DNA of 14,858 nucleotides from Chloroflexi bacterium UBA4733 (GCA_002404055.1 DHIZ01000431.1:23672-38529), one strand, 5' to 3'. Shown: positions 1 through 7,197, counted from the first letter of the stretch. Numbers and translations are program-made. The notes: generated by a model not told the origin, from the sequence alone.

Positions 1-82
1 TTGGCCGCCGATCGCAATCGCGGCTCTGGATACACGCCTATAAATACGCTTCGCTTCCTATGCAAAGCGTTACGGTGCACTC
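1..82 (+). repeat. Partial copy of a dispersed MITE-like element, cut by the window edge
   Basis: This stretch aligns almost end to end with the right arm of the element at 6424-6659 (roughly 6577-6659). Shared blocks include TTGGCCGC, TCGCGGC, CGCTT, TATGCAAA/TGTGCAAA and the terminal GTGCACTC/GCGCACTC. It ends at the same terminal nucleotide (82 matches 6659). It is clearly diverged, so it is an older or different copy. The left arm would lie before base 1. From 83 to 149 I see no gene or convincing signal. Confidence 0.75.
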
Positions 83-149
83 TGGGGTGTGGCGGATAGG
101 GGTTTACAGCAAGAAGACAGTGATCTGAACGGTATGTACAGTACCGGTC

Positions 150-1064
150 CTACCCCGCGAACAGGTCGGGGTACAACCGCCAACTGCTCGCGGCACTGGT
201 GGCCTGCCCTTGCTCGCCGATAACGAAGATCTGCTTGGGCTCGGGCGTCCAGATCATCTGGCCGTGTTGATACGGCTGCCAGGCGCCGGCCGCGCCGCGC
301 TCCGGCCCCAGCGCCCAGCCGAGCCGCTCCCGAACCCGCAGGCTGGTTTCCTCGCGCCAAACCTTGCCAAAGTCCCGCTGTGGCTCAACGAGCCCCGCTG
401 GCGGCGTCAGGCCGGTGGTCACGGGGTCGCGTCCGGCCACCCACGTGTCGGCTACCTGAGCGACTGTCGCGTTGTCGCCAACTAGCACATAGATGGTTCG
501 GCCGCCAGTCTGGCCGGCCACTGGCGCGCTGAGTTGCAGCATCCAGCCGTGTTCGAACTGTTCGGAGACGACGCCAACGGCGGCCTCATTGCCCGTTGGG
601 CAGCCGACCAGTCCCGGAACCTCAGCATGCGCCTGCCACACCAGCCCAAAGCCGCGAATCGGCGCCGTGGCACACGTCGATGGCGACGCCGCGAATGTCG
701 GCACGGGCGAACCCGGCGCCGGCGTGACGAGCGGGGCGACAGTGGGAGATGCCGGCGGAAGCGGCGTGATCGTGGCGGTCGGCACTGACGACGTCGGCGT
801 CGACGTGGCGACCGGCGTCGGGGCAACGGTCGGGGTTGGCGGAGTGGTAGTTGACTCGGCGCTGTTCTGTGTAACTGTCGCGACGCTCGGCGTGCTGGCA
901 GCCGTCAGTCCGGTCGCGCTCCCGACCGTCGCCGACGCCGATGGCGTACTCGTGCTACACGACGCGAGTACGCCAACTATCGCCACGAATCCGATGATCG
1001 TGGAGGCGAAAGAACGCCACCGGGACGTGAACGCTGTCTCCAAGCTCGCCCCCGTTCGCGCCAT
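150..1064 (-). CDS. Secreted lipoprotein with Thr/Pro/Ser-rich linker and C-terminal repeated beta module
   Basis: The protein has 304 residues and is predicted to be lipid-anchored outside the cytoplasmic membrane. Residues 1-35 are a signal peptide (basic start, hydrophobic IIGFVAIVGVL) ending in the lipobox LASC, with Cys36 as the lipidated residue. Residues 37-130 are a low-complexity Thr/Pro/Ser/Ala spacer, probably crossing the wall. Residues 136-285 hold two related units with the pattern FG-x-VW, LG/VG, E, (Y/F)-x-H-G-x-M, resembling LGFP-like wall modules. The open frame extends upstream to 1253, but that part lies inside the DinB gene. The ATG at 1064 comes just after a GGCGGAG-like ribosome site and 10 bp after the DinB stop, so the two are probably cotranscribed. 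The exact ligand is unknown. Confidence 0.85.
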   Translation of the reverse strand: MARTGASLETAFTSRWRSFASTIIGFVAIVGVLASCSTSTPSASATVGSATGLTAASTPSVATVTQNSAESTTTPPTPTVAPTPVATSTPTSSVPTATITPLPPASPTVAPLVTPAPGSPVPTFAASPSTCATAPIRGFGLVWQAHAEVPGLVGCPTGNEAAVGVVSEQFEHGWMLQLSAPVAGQTGGRTIYVLVGDNATVAQVADTWVAGRDPVTTGLTPPAGLVEPQRDFGKVWREETSLRVRERLGWALGPERGAAGAWQPYQHGQMIWTPEPKQIFVIGEQGQATSAASSWRLYPDLFAG

Positions 1065-1074
1065 CAGTCTCCGC

Positions 1075-1557
1075 CTACGGTGCGCCGTACATAGTAGCCC
1101 AGTAATCCCACCCGGAAATGTCCGCCGTCGGCATTCCATGGGCGCCAAGGATGGTGCCGACGTGGGTGCGATGATCGTTGCCGTGGTGCAGGGCCTGCAC
1201 CAGCAGCAGGTTGCGGGCATGCGGCGTCTCCGGCCAGTCGCCCTGCGCCGCAATCGTCACGTCCAGTTCGTCCACCCGGTCAAGGAGCTCCTCCCACTGC
1301 CGCGCCTGCGCCGCAAAGTGCTCACGCAGCGCATTGAGGGGCGGCGGCGCGCTCTCCTGCACGGCCGAAGTCGCCCCCGTAAAGCGCTGTAGGTAGCGTC
1401 CATCGGCAGCAACGAGGTGGGCCAGGGTGTGGTGGATCGTGCCGGCGGTGCCGGGGACCGTCACCTGCAGCGCGTCCGGCGGCAGCGTGGCGCAGTGGAC
1501 GATCAGCGTATCCGTCGCCCAGGCATGGTGATGAAACAACTCCCGCAGTGGATCCAT
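1075..1557 (-). CDS. DinB-family protein (putative metal-dependent enzyme)
   Basis: The protein has 160 residues, the usual length for the DinB/YfiT four-helix bundle superfamily. The family's three metal-ligand histidines are visible: His47 in TLAHLVAAD, and His125 and His129 in HHGNDHRTH. The N-terminal motif FHHHAWATDTL matches the first family helix, and the C-terminal WDYWATMYG is also typical. Family members include thiol-transferases and DNA-damage-induced proteins of unknown reaction, so no substrate can be named. The start ATG follows an AGAGGA ribosome site at 8-base spacing. It leads a two-gene unit with the downstream lipoprotein and is divergent from the protease gene. Confidence 0.88.
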   Translation of the reverse strand: MDPLRELFHHHAWATDTLIVHCATLPPDALQVTVPGTAGTIHHTLAHLVAADGRYLQRFTGATSAVQESAPPPLNALREHFAAQARQWEELLDRVDELDVTIAAQGDWPETPHARNLLLVQALHHGNDHRTHVGTILGAHGMPTADISGWDYWATMYGAP

Positions 1558-1693
1558 GGCGTTTTCCTCTCAAGCGATGACCGGCTGATTCTAACGAACA
1601 GACGGAGGAGACTTCTGGCACCGCTCTTGCTCCCCATCGGTCGATGCCCAATCATGCCATGACGTGCGTTCCAGGAGATGAGGCGCCCCGCAT
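1558..1693. promoter_or_regulatory. Divergent intergenic region with weak promoter candidates
   Basis: This 136-bp gap must hold start signals for DinB (leftward) and the protease (rightward). Leftward, TAGAAT (complement of 1588-1593) is a good -10 hexamer about 30 bp before the DinB ATG, but no clear -35 accompanies it. Rightward, TTGCTC (1627-1632) lies 17 bp from AATCAT (1650-1655), a weak pair. The protease has AGGAG/GAGG purines at 1673-1683. Confidence 0.35.
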
Positions 1694-3412
1694 ATGTTCA
1701 ACACAGCCGTAGCACCCCGCCGCACCGCTGGCCGATTGCCGCTTCGGGCCACCGCCGTCGCGCTCCTCATGGCGCTGCTTTGGCTGCAGGGCGGCGCCCC
1801 CGCCCACGCCGCCAGCGATACCCTGCCGGACTTCGCCATCGTCAACGGGTACTACTTCAGCGAGGCGGCCGGTGGCGACCCCGCCAACGACTACACCATC
1901 ACCAACGAGGGCGGCATCCCGTTCTGGGACGCCTTTCAGCGCCTGGGCGATGTGGACGCCATCGGCTACCCCGCCACCAGCCGCTTCCTCTGGCAAGGGT
2001 TCGTGGACCAGGCTACCCAGAAGCTCGTCCTCCAGTGGAACCCCGCAACGCTCACGGTCAATGTCGTGAACATCTTCGACGTCCTCGCCCAACTCGGCTT
2101 CGATCCCCAGTTGCAGGCCAAATACCAGACGCCGCCCGCCTTCGACAACAGCGCCGACGCCGGCAAGCCCTGGGACCAGGTCGTCGCGCGCCACCAGGCC
2201 GAGCTGGACTGGAACGCCGCCATCAAGACCCGCTACTTCGCCGATCCCGACCCGATCGCCCACTTCGGCCTGCCCCAGTCCTACGCCGACGAGGGCAGTG
2301 TCCTCGTCGTGCGCTGCCAGCGCGCCGTCTTCCAGCAATGGAAGGTCGCCGAGCCCTGGGCCAGCGCCGGCCAGGTGACCATTGCCAACGGCGGCGACGT
2401 CGCCAAAGCGCTCGGCGTCCTCCCCGCCAACGCCGCCACGCCTACCCCCGCCTCCAGCCTCATCGCCGGCCCCTTCGGCGACACGCTCAGCCTGACGCCG
2501 GCACAGCAACAGGCAGTGCGCGCCGCCGCCGCCGCCATCCGCCCATCGCTCGTCGCCATCGCTGTCGAAGGGCCCAACAACCAGGGCGACCTTGGCTCGG
2601 GGATGATCTTCGACGCCAACGGCGACATCTTGACCGATGCCCACGTCGTCGCCGCCTCGAGCCAGGCCCAGGTGCTGCTGCCGAACGGCCAGATCACCAT
2701 CGGCCAGGTCATCGGTCGCGACTTCCTCGCCGACATCGCCATCGTCCACATCCCGATCAGCGGCCTCACCCCCGTCACCTTCGGCAGCTCGGCCCCCCTG
2801 CAACCCGGCGCTCCGTTGGTCTCCCTTGGCTATTCTCCCATCTTCCCCTCGCCGCCGGCCCTCCGCACCGGGCAGCTCGTCGACACCACCTCCGAGCTCC
2901 TCACCGGCGCCTCGATCACCCGCCTGGTCAGCAATGTCGCGGACGTCTTCGGCGACAGCGGCTCGCCGGTCGTCAACTTGCAGGGCCAGGTTGTCGGCAT
3001 CGTCGATCAAATCTTCTTCAGCCCGATCGATGGTTCCCCGCAGTTCTCCATCGCCACCGCCTTCCAGAGCGTGCAACCCATCGCCCAGCGCATCATCGCC
3101 ATCCAAAACGACGTCACCCACATTGTCGCCGGCTTCGACGCTGTCGCGCTCACTCCGACCATCGCCAAGCAGGCCGGCATTCCCTTCGTCGCCGGCGAGC
3201 TGGTCTTCTCCGTCCTCCCCGGCAGCAGCGCCGCCAAGGCCGGGCTGGCCTCCGGCGACGTTGTTACCTCCCTGGACAACACGCCCACCACCGTCGTCGG
3301 CAGCTACATCGCCGTCCTCAGCCGCCACAAGGCCGGCGACACCATCCCCGTCACCTTCGTGTCGCCCGACGGCAAATCGCACACCGCCTCCATCACCCTG
3401 CAGCAGATCTGA
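1694..3412 (+). CDS. Secreted HtrA/trypsin-like serine protease with PDZ domain and N-terminal beta modules
   Basis: The protein has 572 residues. A signal peptide (hydrophobic residues 18-32, likely cleavage after AHA at 37-39) exports it. Residues 44-245 carry two diverged modules with signatures GYPATSRFLWQGF and FGLPQSY/LQQW-like FQQW, related to the beta modules of the neighbouring lipoprotein. Residues 270-470 are an S1C-type protease domain with an intact triad: His317 (TDAHVV), Asp347 (ADIAIVHI) and Ser422 (GDSGSPV). Residues 490-570 are a PDZ domain (ELVFSVLPGSSAAKAGL, GDVV), which usually recognises C-terminal peptides of unfolded clients. Role: extracytoplasmic protein quality control or processing. 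HtrA usually has GNSGGP; GDSGSP here is a mild variant. Codons end very strongly in C. It converges on the dehydrogenase gene with a 9-bp gap. Confidence 0.9.
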   Translation: MFNTAVAPRRTAGRLPLRATAVALLMALLWLQGGAPAHAASDTLPDFAIVNGYYFSEAAGGDPANDYTITNEGGIPFWDAFQRLGDVDAIGYPATSRFLWQGFVDQATQKLVLQWNPATLTVNVVNIFDVLAQLGFDPQLQAKYQTPPAFDNSADAGKPWDQVVARHQAELDWNAAIKTRYFADPDPIAHFGLPQSYADEGSVLVVRCQRAVFQQWKVAEPWASAGQVTIANGGDVAKALGVLPANAATPTPASSLIAGPFGDTLSLTPAQQQAVRAAAAAIRPSLVAIAVEGPNNQGDLGSGMIFDANGDILTDAHVVAASSQAQVLLPNGQITIGQVIGRDFLADIAIVHIPISGLTPVTFGSSAPLQPGAPLVSLGYSPIFPSPPALRTGQLVDTTSELLTGASITRLVSNVADVFGDSGSPVVNLQGQVVGIVDQIFFSPIDGSPQFSIATAFQSVQPIAQRIIAIQNDVTHIVAGFDAVALTPTIAKQAGIPFVAGELVFSVLPGSSAAKAGLASGDVVTSLDNTPTTVVGSYIAVLSRHKAGDTIPVTFVSPDGKSHTASITLQQI

Positions 3413-3421
3413 GCGAGGCGC

Positions 3422-4507
3422 TCACACCACTTCCAGCTTCGTCGTCAGGCCGACCTCTTGCTGGTAGTCCACCAGCCGCTTCAGGGTCGACGGCAGCAAC
3501 GGAACGTTGCCCGCCGCCAGATTTTGCTGCCGCGCCCGCATCTCCAGTTCACCGGGCACCAGGATCTCCTGCGTCCCTTCGGCCTTGTCCGACGACTTCA
3601 TGTCGTCAATCAAGCGGTCTACCCGCGCCCGGAACTCGTCTATCGGCATGAACAGCCCTGGATCCAGGGCCAGCATGAAGTGCCCGATATTGTGCTCGTG
3701 CTGGCCGCCGCGGAACGTCTCCCGATTGTGGTCCAGCGCGAAGCCGGCGGTCGTCAGCACCCCCGCCAGCGTCTCCATCACCATCGCCAGGCCGTAGCCC
3801 TTATGCCCGGCGATCGGCAAACCCGACCCCTCCATCGCCTCCTGCGGCTCGGTCGTCGGCTTCCCCGCTTTATCCAGCGCCCAGCCCAGGGGCAGGGGAC
3901 GCCCTTCCATGAGCGCCAGTCCGATCTTACCGACGGCCACCACGCTCATGGCGATGTCCAGCACGATCGGCATTCGCCCCACCGCCGGGATGCCCACCCC
4001 CAACGGATCGTTCCCCAGCCGCGCCGAGGTCCCACCAAACGGCGCGATCACCAGGCCACCGTTGGTCGTCGATAGCCCGATCAAGCCGCTGTCCGCCGCC
4101 AGCCAGGCGTAGTGCCCGGCGGCGCCGAAGTGGTTGGAGTGATGCGTCCCCACCACGCCCACGCCGCTTGTGTGCGCTTTCTCAATCGCCTTACGCATCG
4201 CCACGACGCCCACCCACTGGCCGGGACCGTTGTCGGCGTCCAGCAAGGCGCTGATTCCCGTTTCCCGCGTCCAGCGGAACTGCGGGTTCGTCTTCATCTG
4301 TCCCGCCTTCAGCCGGCGGGCGTAGCCCGGCACGTCGCCCATGTGGTGCGTCGCCTGACCGCGCAGGTTGGACTCCAGTTGCACCTCAACGATTGTCGCC
4401 GCGCCCTCGTCGGAGAGACCGACCTGCTGAAAGGCTTCGATCCCGAATGCCCGCAAACTCTCAATCGTCACCCGGGCCGCCGGCGCGATGTCGCGCAATT
4501 CCGCCAC
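3422..4507 (-). CDS. Ldh_2-family malate/L-lactate/ureidoglycolate-type dehydrogenase
   Basis: This is a cytosolic NAD(P)-dependent 2-hydroxyacid dehydrogenase of the Ldh_2 (YlbC/ComC-type) family, which is unrelated to classical LDH/MDH. Family motifs, numbered from the TTG at 4513, are HHSNHFG (124-130, holding the likely catalytic His), LGNDPLG (166-172), VLDIAMSVVAVGK (184-196) and GHKGYGLA (236-243). Length is 361-363 residues, normal for the family. I chose GTG at 4507 because the complementary strand carries AAGGAG exactly 7 bases before it. The TTG at 4513 is only 1 base from that site. An extended -10 promoter lies about 60 bp upstream, so the gene is probably monocistronic. The substrate cannot be fixed from sequence: malate, lactate, sulfolactate and ureidoglycolate dehydrogenases all fall in the family. 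Confidence 0.9.
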   Translation of the reverse strand: MAELRDIAPAARVTIESLRAFGIEAFQQVGLSDEGAATIVEVQLESNLRGQATHHMGDVPGYARRLKAGQMKTNPQFRWTRETGISALLDADNGPGQWVGVVAMRKAIEKAHTSGVGVVGTHHSNHFGAAGHYAWLAADSGLIGLSTTNGGLVIAPFGGTSARLGNDPLGVGIPAVGRMPIVLDIAMSVVAVGKIGLALMEGRPLPLGWALDKAGKPTTEPQEAMEGSGLPIAGHKGYGLAMVMETLAGVLTTAGFALDHNRETFRGGQHEHNIGHFMLALDPGLFMPIDEFRARVDRLIDDMKSSDKAEGTQEILVPGELEMRARQQNLAAGNVPLLPSTLKRLVDYQQEVGLTTKLEVV

Positions 4508-4566
4508 CCTCAAGCTCCTTTAGAACTAGCTGCCTGGAACCACGGCAGCGCCCACTGCCCGCCAAG

Positions 4567-4575
4567 ATCATAGCA
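4567..4575 (-). promoter_or_regulatory. Extended -10 promoter candidate for the dehydrogenase
   Basis: The minus strand reads TGCTATGAT: a TATGAT hexamer (complement of 4567-4572) with the TGn extension. No good -35 is present, which fits an extended -10 type. The predicted transcript start near 4560 leaves a leader of about 50 bases to the GTG at 4507. The rest of 4514-4739 shows no gene. Confidence 0.5.
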
Positions 4576-4739
4576 AGCGACACGAAACTGCGCCCGGCCG
4601 GACGCAACCCGCGCCGACCGCCCAGCCCGGCGTTGATCACCGTCGCCCATCGCAGGAGACAACCCATCGGCTTCACACGCCTGTGAACCTCTGCCAGGCC
4701 CATCTGCGCGTAAGCAAGAGCACATTGCTACTCAGGCGA

Positions 4740-5630
4740 TCAGTCAGTGCCCGGTTGCGCCTGCACAAGCGCTCGGTATCGTTGCTCACCAAACTGCGTG
4801 GGGTCTCGCTCCTGCAAGACGGCGCCAACCCGTTCAAGGTCGGCACAGACGCTGCGTAACGCCGGCTCAACGCGATCCGAATTGGGCGGCGGCCGCTGAT
4901 AGATCGTCTTGAGCGTCCGCTCCGCTGCGACAAGCGCCTGAACGGCGTCACACGCGGCAGCCGAAATCGCCTCGCGCTCCGCAATCGCCTGAAGTCGGTA
5001 CAAGCTCATGGCCGTGCCAAGGGCCGTTACCCCATAGTGCTGCGCCAGGGCGCCAATCGCCACTTCCAGGGCGCGATTCGCCGCGTCGCGTCTGGCGACG
5101 AGCCGACGCTCCTCCTGCGCCTCGTCAATGGCGTTCCACAGCCGGCGCGGATCGTCCGGTGGAATCGGTAGCTGCGTCCCATCGACGACCGTGCGCAGAT
5201 AGTAGCGGGTGTGGCCGACCAGTAACGCCCGCAAGCCCGTCTCATTGAGCGTCGCCACCCGCGCCAGCGCTTCAAATTGGTCGGCGTGAATCGGCGAAGC
5301 ACGCCGCAAGAGTACTGCCCCGCCAAGCGGCAAGAACCACTCCGATGGCGGCAACGGCGCCGCGTGCTGCGGCACAACGTTCTGCCCAAATTGCAGGCGC
5401 AGCGCGCTCTCCGGCCTGAAGACCTCAATAGCATAAAGCATTCGCATCTCGCCGCCGGACTTGAAGGCGAAGTCACACGTCGGCGTGAGCAGAACCGCCG
5501 GGCCAGCGACATGCGATAGCCTGCCATCCGCCAGCGGGACGAGAAGCGGCGCCTCGACCACAATGTCACCCTGATACCGCTGTCCCCTCGTGTCGAGACG
5601 CGGCGCGGTCACGTAGCCGGGGGGAATCAT
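4740..5630 (-). CDS. Unrecognised protein with TPTCD motif, partner of the HTH gene
   Basis: The protein has 296 residues and I do not recognise its family with confidence. The N-terminal ~55 residues contain QGDIVVEAPLLVPL followed by AVLLTPTCDF (45-54). That resembles the GD-I/V ... LSQTCD signature of small uncharacterised prokaryotic proteins often found in accessory regions. Residues 165-260 are Ala/Arg/Glu-rich and look mostly helical (EAQEERRLVARRDAANRALE, AIAEREAISAAACDAVQALV). There is no signal peptide or membrane segment, so it is probably cytosolic. The start ATG lies 6 bp after the stop of the HTH gene, with only a GCGGGG stretch as ribosome site, so translation is probably coupled. 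It could be the effector of a two-gene module whose DNA-binding partner is upstream; this is inference. Confidence 0.75.
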   Translation of the reverse strand: MIPPGYVTAPRLDTRGQRYQGDIVVEAPLLVPLADGRLSHVAGPAVLLTPTCDFAFKSGGEMRMLYAIEVFRPESALRLQFGQNVVPQHAAPLPPSEWFLPLGGAVLLRRASPIHADQFEALARVATLNETGLRALLVGHTRYYLRTVVDGTQLPIPPDDPRRLWNAIDEAQEERRLVARRDAANRALEVAIGALAQHYGVTALGTAMSLYRLQAIAEREAISAAACDAVQALVAAERTLKTIYQRPPPNSDRVEPALRSVCADLERVGAVLQERDPTQFGEQRYRALVQAQPGTD

Positions 5631-5636
5631 ACCCCG

Positions 5637-6179
5637 CTACCGAAAAATGGCCGGGTCAAGACCCGTGAGTGCGACCAGCGTGACGTCATCGCCATCGACA
5701 TAATAGCGACCGACATACACGGTATCGCTAGCCGCAGCGGCAGCCACAAACGGCGGATCGGCCGACGAACGGAACGACGCCGCCTGTAGCCGGTCGAACT
5801 CCAGCATCCAGGTTGGAACGCCCGACGCCTGAACCCCATCCTCGCCTCGTGTGCCCGCTGGCCCGCCTGGTTCCCCCACTCCGAGATCCTCGCTGAGGCT
5901 GCGCTCGATAGCTTCAACGTCTTCCTGCGTCCGCGCCGCCACGTAGGCGGCAAGCCGGCGCTCCAGCACCGCTATGGGAATGCGCTGGTATACCCGCCCC
6001 AGCCGGAGCACCTCCGCCGGCGATACCACGCGCTTGCTGTGGCCGAATCCGACCGATCGCGCCGTGATATTGCCGCGCCGCGCCTGGCGTGAGATCGTCG
6101 CCTTATGGAGACTCAGCATACCGGCCGCGTCACTGAGGCTCGGCCAACTGCCAGCATCCTCCCAAAATCGCTCCCGCAT
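5637..6179 (-). CDS. Small helix-turn-helix (MerR/excisionase-like) DNA-binding protein
   Basis: The protein has 180 residues. Residues 11-65 form a winged-HTH-like segment: WPSLSDAAGMLSLHKATISR is helix-turn-helix, followed by ARRGNI and a basic hairpin ending in RVVSPAEVLRLG, as in MerR/excisionase-like domains. Residues 70-105 look helical and may mediate oligomerisation. The last 60 residues have no recognised domain. I start at the ATG at 6179 because it follows a GGGAAGG purine run and lies about 27 bases downstream of the predicted transcript start. The longer open frame to 6503 would run through the promoter and into the repeat element. It is probably an autoregulator of the two-gene unit, given the palindrome over its -35. 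Confidence 0.75.
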   Translation of the reverse strand: MRERFWEDAGSWPSLSDAAGMLSLHKATISRQARRGNITARSVGFGHSKRVVSPAEVLRLGRVYQRIPIAVLERRLAAYVAARTQEDVEAIERSLSEDLGVGEPGGPAGTRGEDGVQASGVPTWMLEFDRLQAASFRSSADPPFVAAAAASDTVYVGRYYVDGDDVTLVALTGLDPAIFR

Positions 6180-6212
6180 GGTCTCATTGCCTTCCCAATC
6201 GCTCGTCCGTCC

Positions 6213-6242
6213 GATATACCATGGGGCACGCAACATGTGCAA
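6213..6242 (-). promoter_or_regulatory. Promoter of the HTH two-gene unit
   Basis: On the minus strand, TTGCAC (complement of 6237-6242) is separated by 18 bp from TATATC (complement of 6213-6218). The -10 is preceded by TGG, making an extended TGGTATATC. The start of transcription is predicted near 6206, giving a short leader to the ATG at 6179. This is the best promoter seen in the window. Confidence 0.55.
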
Positions 6243-6251
6243 CAACTGCAC
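6237..6251. promoter_or_regulatory. Operator-like palindrome over the -35 box
   Basis: GTGCA (6237-6241), 5-base spacer, TGCAC (6247-6251). It overlaps the -35 of the HTH promoter, where a dimeric repressor would block polymerase. That the HTH protein itself binds here is inference. Five-base arms can also occur by chance. Confidence 0.35.
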
Positions 6252-6414
6252 CCTCACGCTTCCAGTGGCCTGCGTCGAACGGAGCGCTTCGGCCTGCCAC
6301 GACGGCGCTTTCCAGAACGGGAAGGTTGCGACCGCCATTGCGCCGCCAAGCGCAAGTACAAAGCACGGCTGCACGCGCTGGCTGCTCCGTGCCGTCAACC
6401 GACCAGATAGTATT

Positions 6415-6423
6415 TCCAGTGGG
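6415..6423. repeat. Left target-site duplication (TCCAGTGGG)
   Basis: The nine bases are identical to 6660-6668 and directly abut the left terminus of the inverted-repeat element at 6424. A 9-bp direct repeat at both element ends is the classical footprint of transposition. Confidence 0.75.
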
Positions 6424-6659
6424 GAGTGCGCCGCAAAGTTCTGCATAGCAAGCGAACGATATGCTACCCGGACTCCAGGGCCGCGACTGCGGTCTGCGGC
6501 CAAGCACGGGGGGCGACTGCGGTCGCTTGGATCTGCCCTCGACGGTTTAGAACGCGACCGCAGTCGCCCCCGTCACTTGGCCGCAGACCGCAGTCGCGGC
6601 CCTGCATCTCGCGGCGCATCGCAATGCTCGCTTGCTGTGCAAAACTTTGCGGCGCACTC
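6424..6659. mobile_element. MITE-like non-autonomous element with long terminal inverted repeats
   Basis: This 236-bp element is almost wholly an inverted repeat. The termini read GAGTGCGCCGCAAAGTT at the left and its exact complement AACTTTGCGGCGCACTC at the right. The arms continue through TGCA-AGCAAGCGA and then a less conserved stretch. An inner pair of 51-bp arms (6476-6526 and 6554-6604) has only 4 mismatches. The central loop is 27 bp. It carries no plausible gene, so it would depend on a transposase in trans. Perfect 9-bp duplications flank it exactly, showing insertion of a mobile unit rather than a regulatory hairpin. A related half-copy lies at 1-82. It sits upstream of the HTH promoter and could act as a transcriptional barrier for both sides. 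The flanks 6252-6414 and 6669-6723 show no recognised gene. Confidence 0.85.
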
Positions 6660-6668
6660 TCCAGTGGG
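6660..6668. repeat. Right target-site duplication (TCCAGTGGG)
   Basis: Identical to 6415-6423 and directly abutting the right end of the element at 6659. Removing the element and one copy restores a continuous sequence. Confidence 0.75.
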
Positions 6669-6723
6669 TGCTGCCGTGGCGCCCAGACGGTGTTGTGTTA
6701 CACCACAGGGAAGGAGTCAACGT

Positions 6724-6846
6724 ATGACAATCTTTTTCCGTCAGCCAGCAAAGACTTATATCCGAAAGGGGAAGTACGTGTCCCCCAAGATCATCCGCAA
6801 GACGATGGTCACCACGACGAAGGTGCCAAAAATGCCCCGGAAGTAG
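6724..6846 (+). CDS. Small, extremely basic 40-residue protein
   Basis: The ORF begins with ATG exactly 7 bases after a textbook AAGGAG ribosome site (6711-6716), better than that of most genes here. The predicted 40-residue product has 12 Lys/Arg and no Asp or Glu. It also has two adjacent Phe residues near the start and a Thr/Lys/Pro-rich tail (TKVPKMPRK). There is no signal peptide or membrane helix. No family is recognised; the charge suggests nucleic-acid or ribosome binding, or an antimicrobial/toxic peptide, but that is inference. A small inverted repeat GGTGT-N6-ACACC (6689-6704) precedes the ribosome site. The gene stands alone on the plus strand between the mobile element and a terminator at 7198. 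Confidence 0.55.
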   Translation: MTIFFRQPAKTYIRKGKYVSPKIIRKTMVTTTKVPKMPRK

Positions 6847-7197
6847 CCCGGTGGCGCGATAGCCCTGACATGCCGCCAGAGGCGCCGGTGCAGGCATTGA
6901 TTATCCCCAATGCTCACACCGGCGATTGACGGTATGCAACGCTGGCCAGACTGTCCCATCGACTGCCCTGCGGCGTCCCGTTTGCCCGACACCACACGCT
7001 GGCTCTCGTCCAAGGCCGGGGCTTACTCTGGAAAGATCGGTCGGTCCAGTGCAGATAAGCTGCTTCCAGTTCAGTGACCGGACACCGGAAGCAGCCCGGC
7101 TGAGCCTCTTGCTGGCATTGATACCAGGCCGCAGGCGCATGTAACATTGACACAGTACTCAGAAAAGTGCCACAACGCAGCGCCCTGGACACTCACC
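6847..7197. other. Intergenic stretch with a strong hairpin; possible structured RNA
   Basis: I see no credible gene in these 351 bases: open frames lack ribosome sites and recognisable protein. The notable structure is a perfect 9-bp inverted repeat, GCTGCTTCC (7059-7067) and GGAAGCAGC (7087-7095). Its 19-base loop contains a smaller GTG/CAC pairing. CTGG/CCAG arms occur a little further right. With a terminator at 7198-7228, the strip could be a long 3' untranslated region of the small basic ORF or a separate small RNA. Confidence 0.3.

Noticed and set aside
117..149. Near-palindrome GGTATGTACAGTACC after the lipoprotein stop as a terminator
   Set aside because: The stem is short and imperfect and no T-run follows on the minus strand.
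1652..3382. Long minus-strand open frame (576 codons) opposite the protease
   Set aside because: Its product is low-complexity Gly/Asp/Val/Ala-rich, as produced by the antisense of C-ending codons; the plus-strand frame has a signal peptide, catalytic triad and PDZ.
1678..3651. 657-codon plus-strand open frame overlapping protease and dehydrogenase
   Set aside because: Arg/Pro/His-rich composition with no domain; it is a frame shadow made possible by high GC.
6180..6503. N-terminal extension of the HTH protein
   Set aside because: It would run through the promoter and into the mobile element; the extra residues look random and the ATG at 6179 has a purine-rich site.
6424..6659. Interpretation of the large hairpin as CRISPR or as a transcription attenuator
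   Set aside because: There are no regularly spaced short repeats, and the exact 9-bp flanking duplications and second copy elsewhere point to a mobile element.
5974..6846. 290-codon plus-strand frame across the repeat element ending with the small basic protein
   Set aside because: It crosses the inserted element and antisense to the HTH gene; only the last 40 codons have a proper ribosome site.
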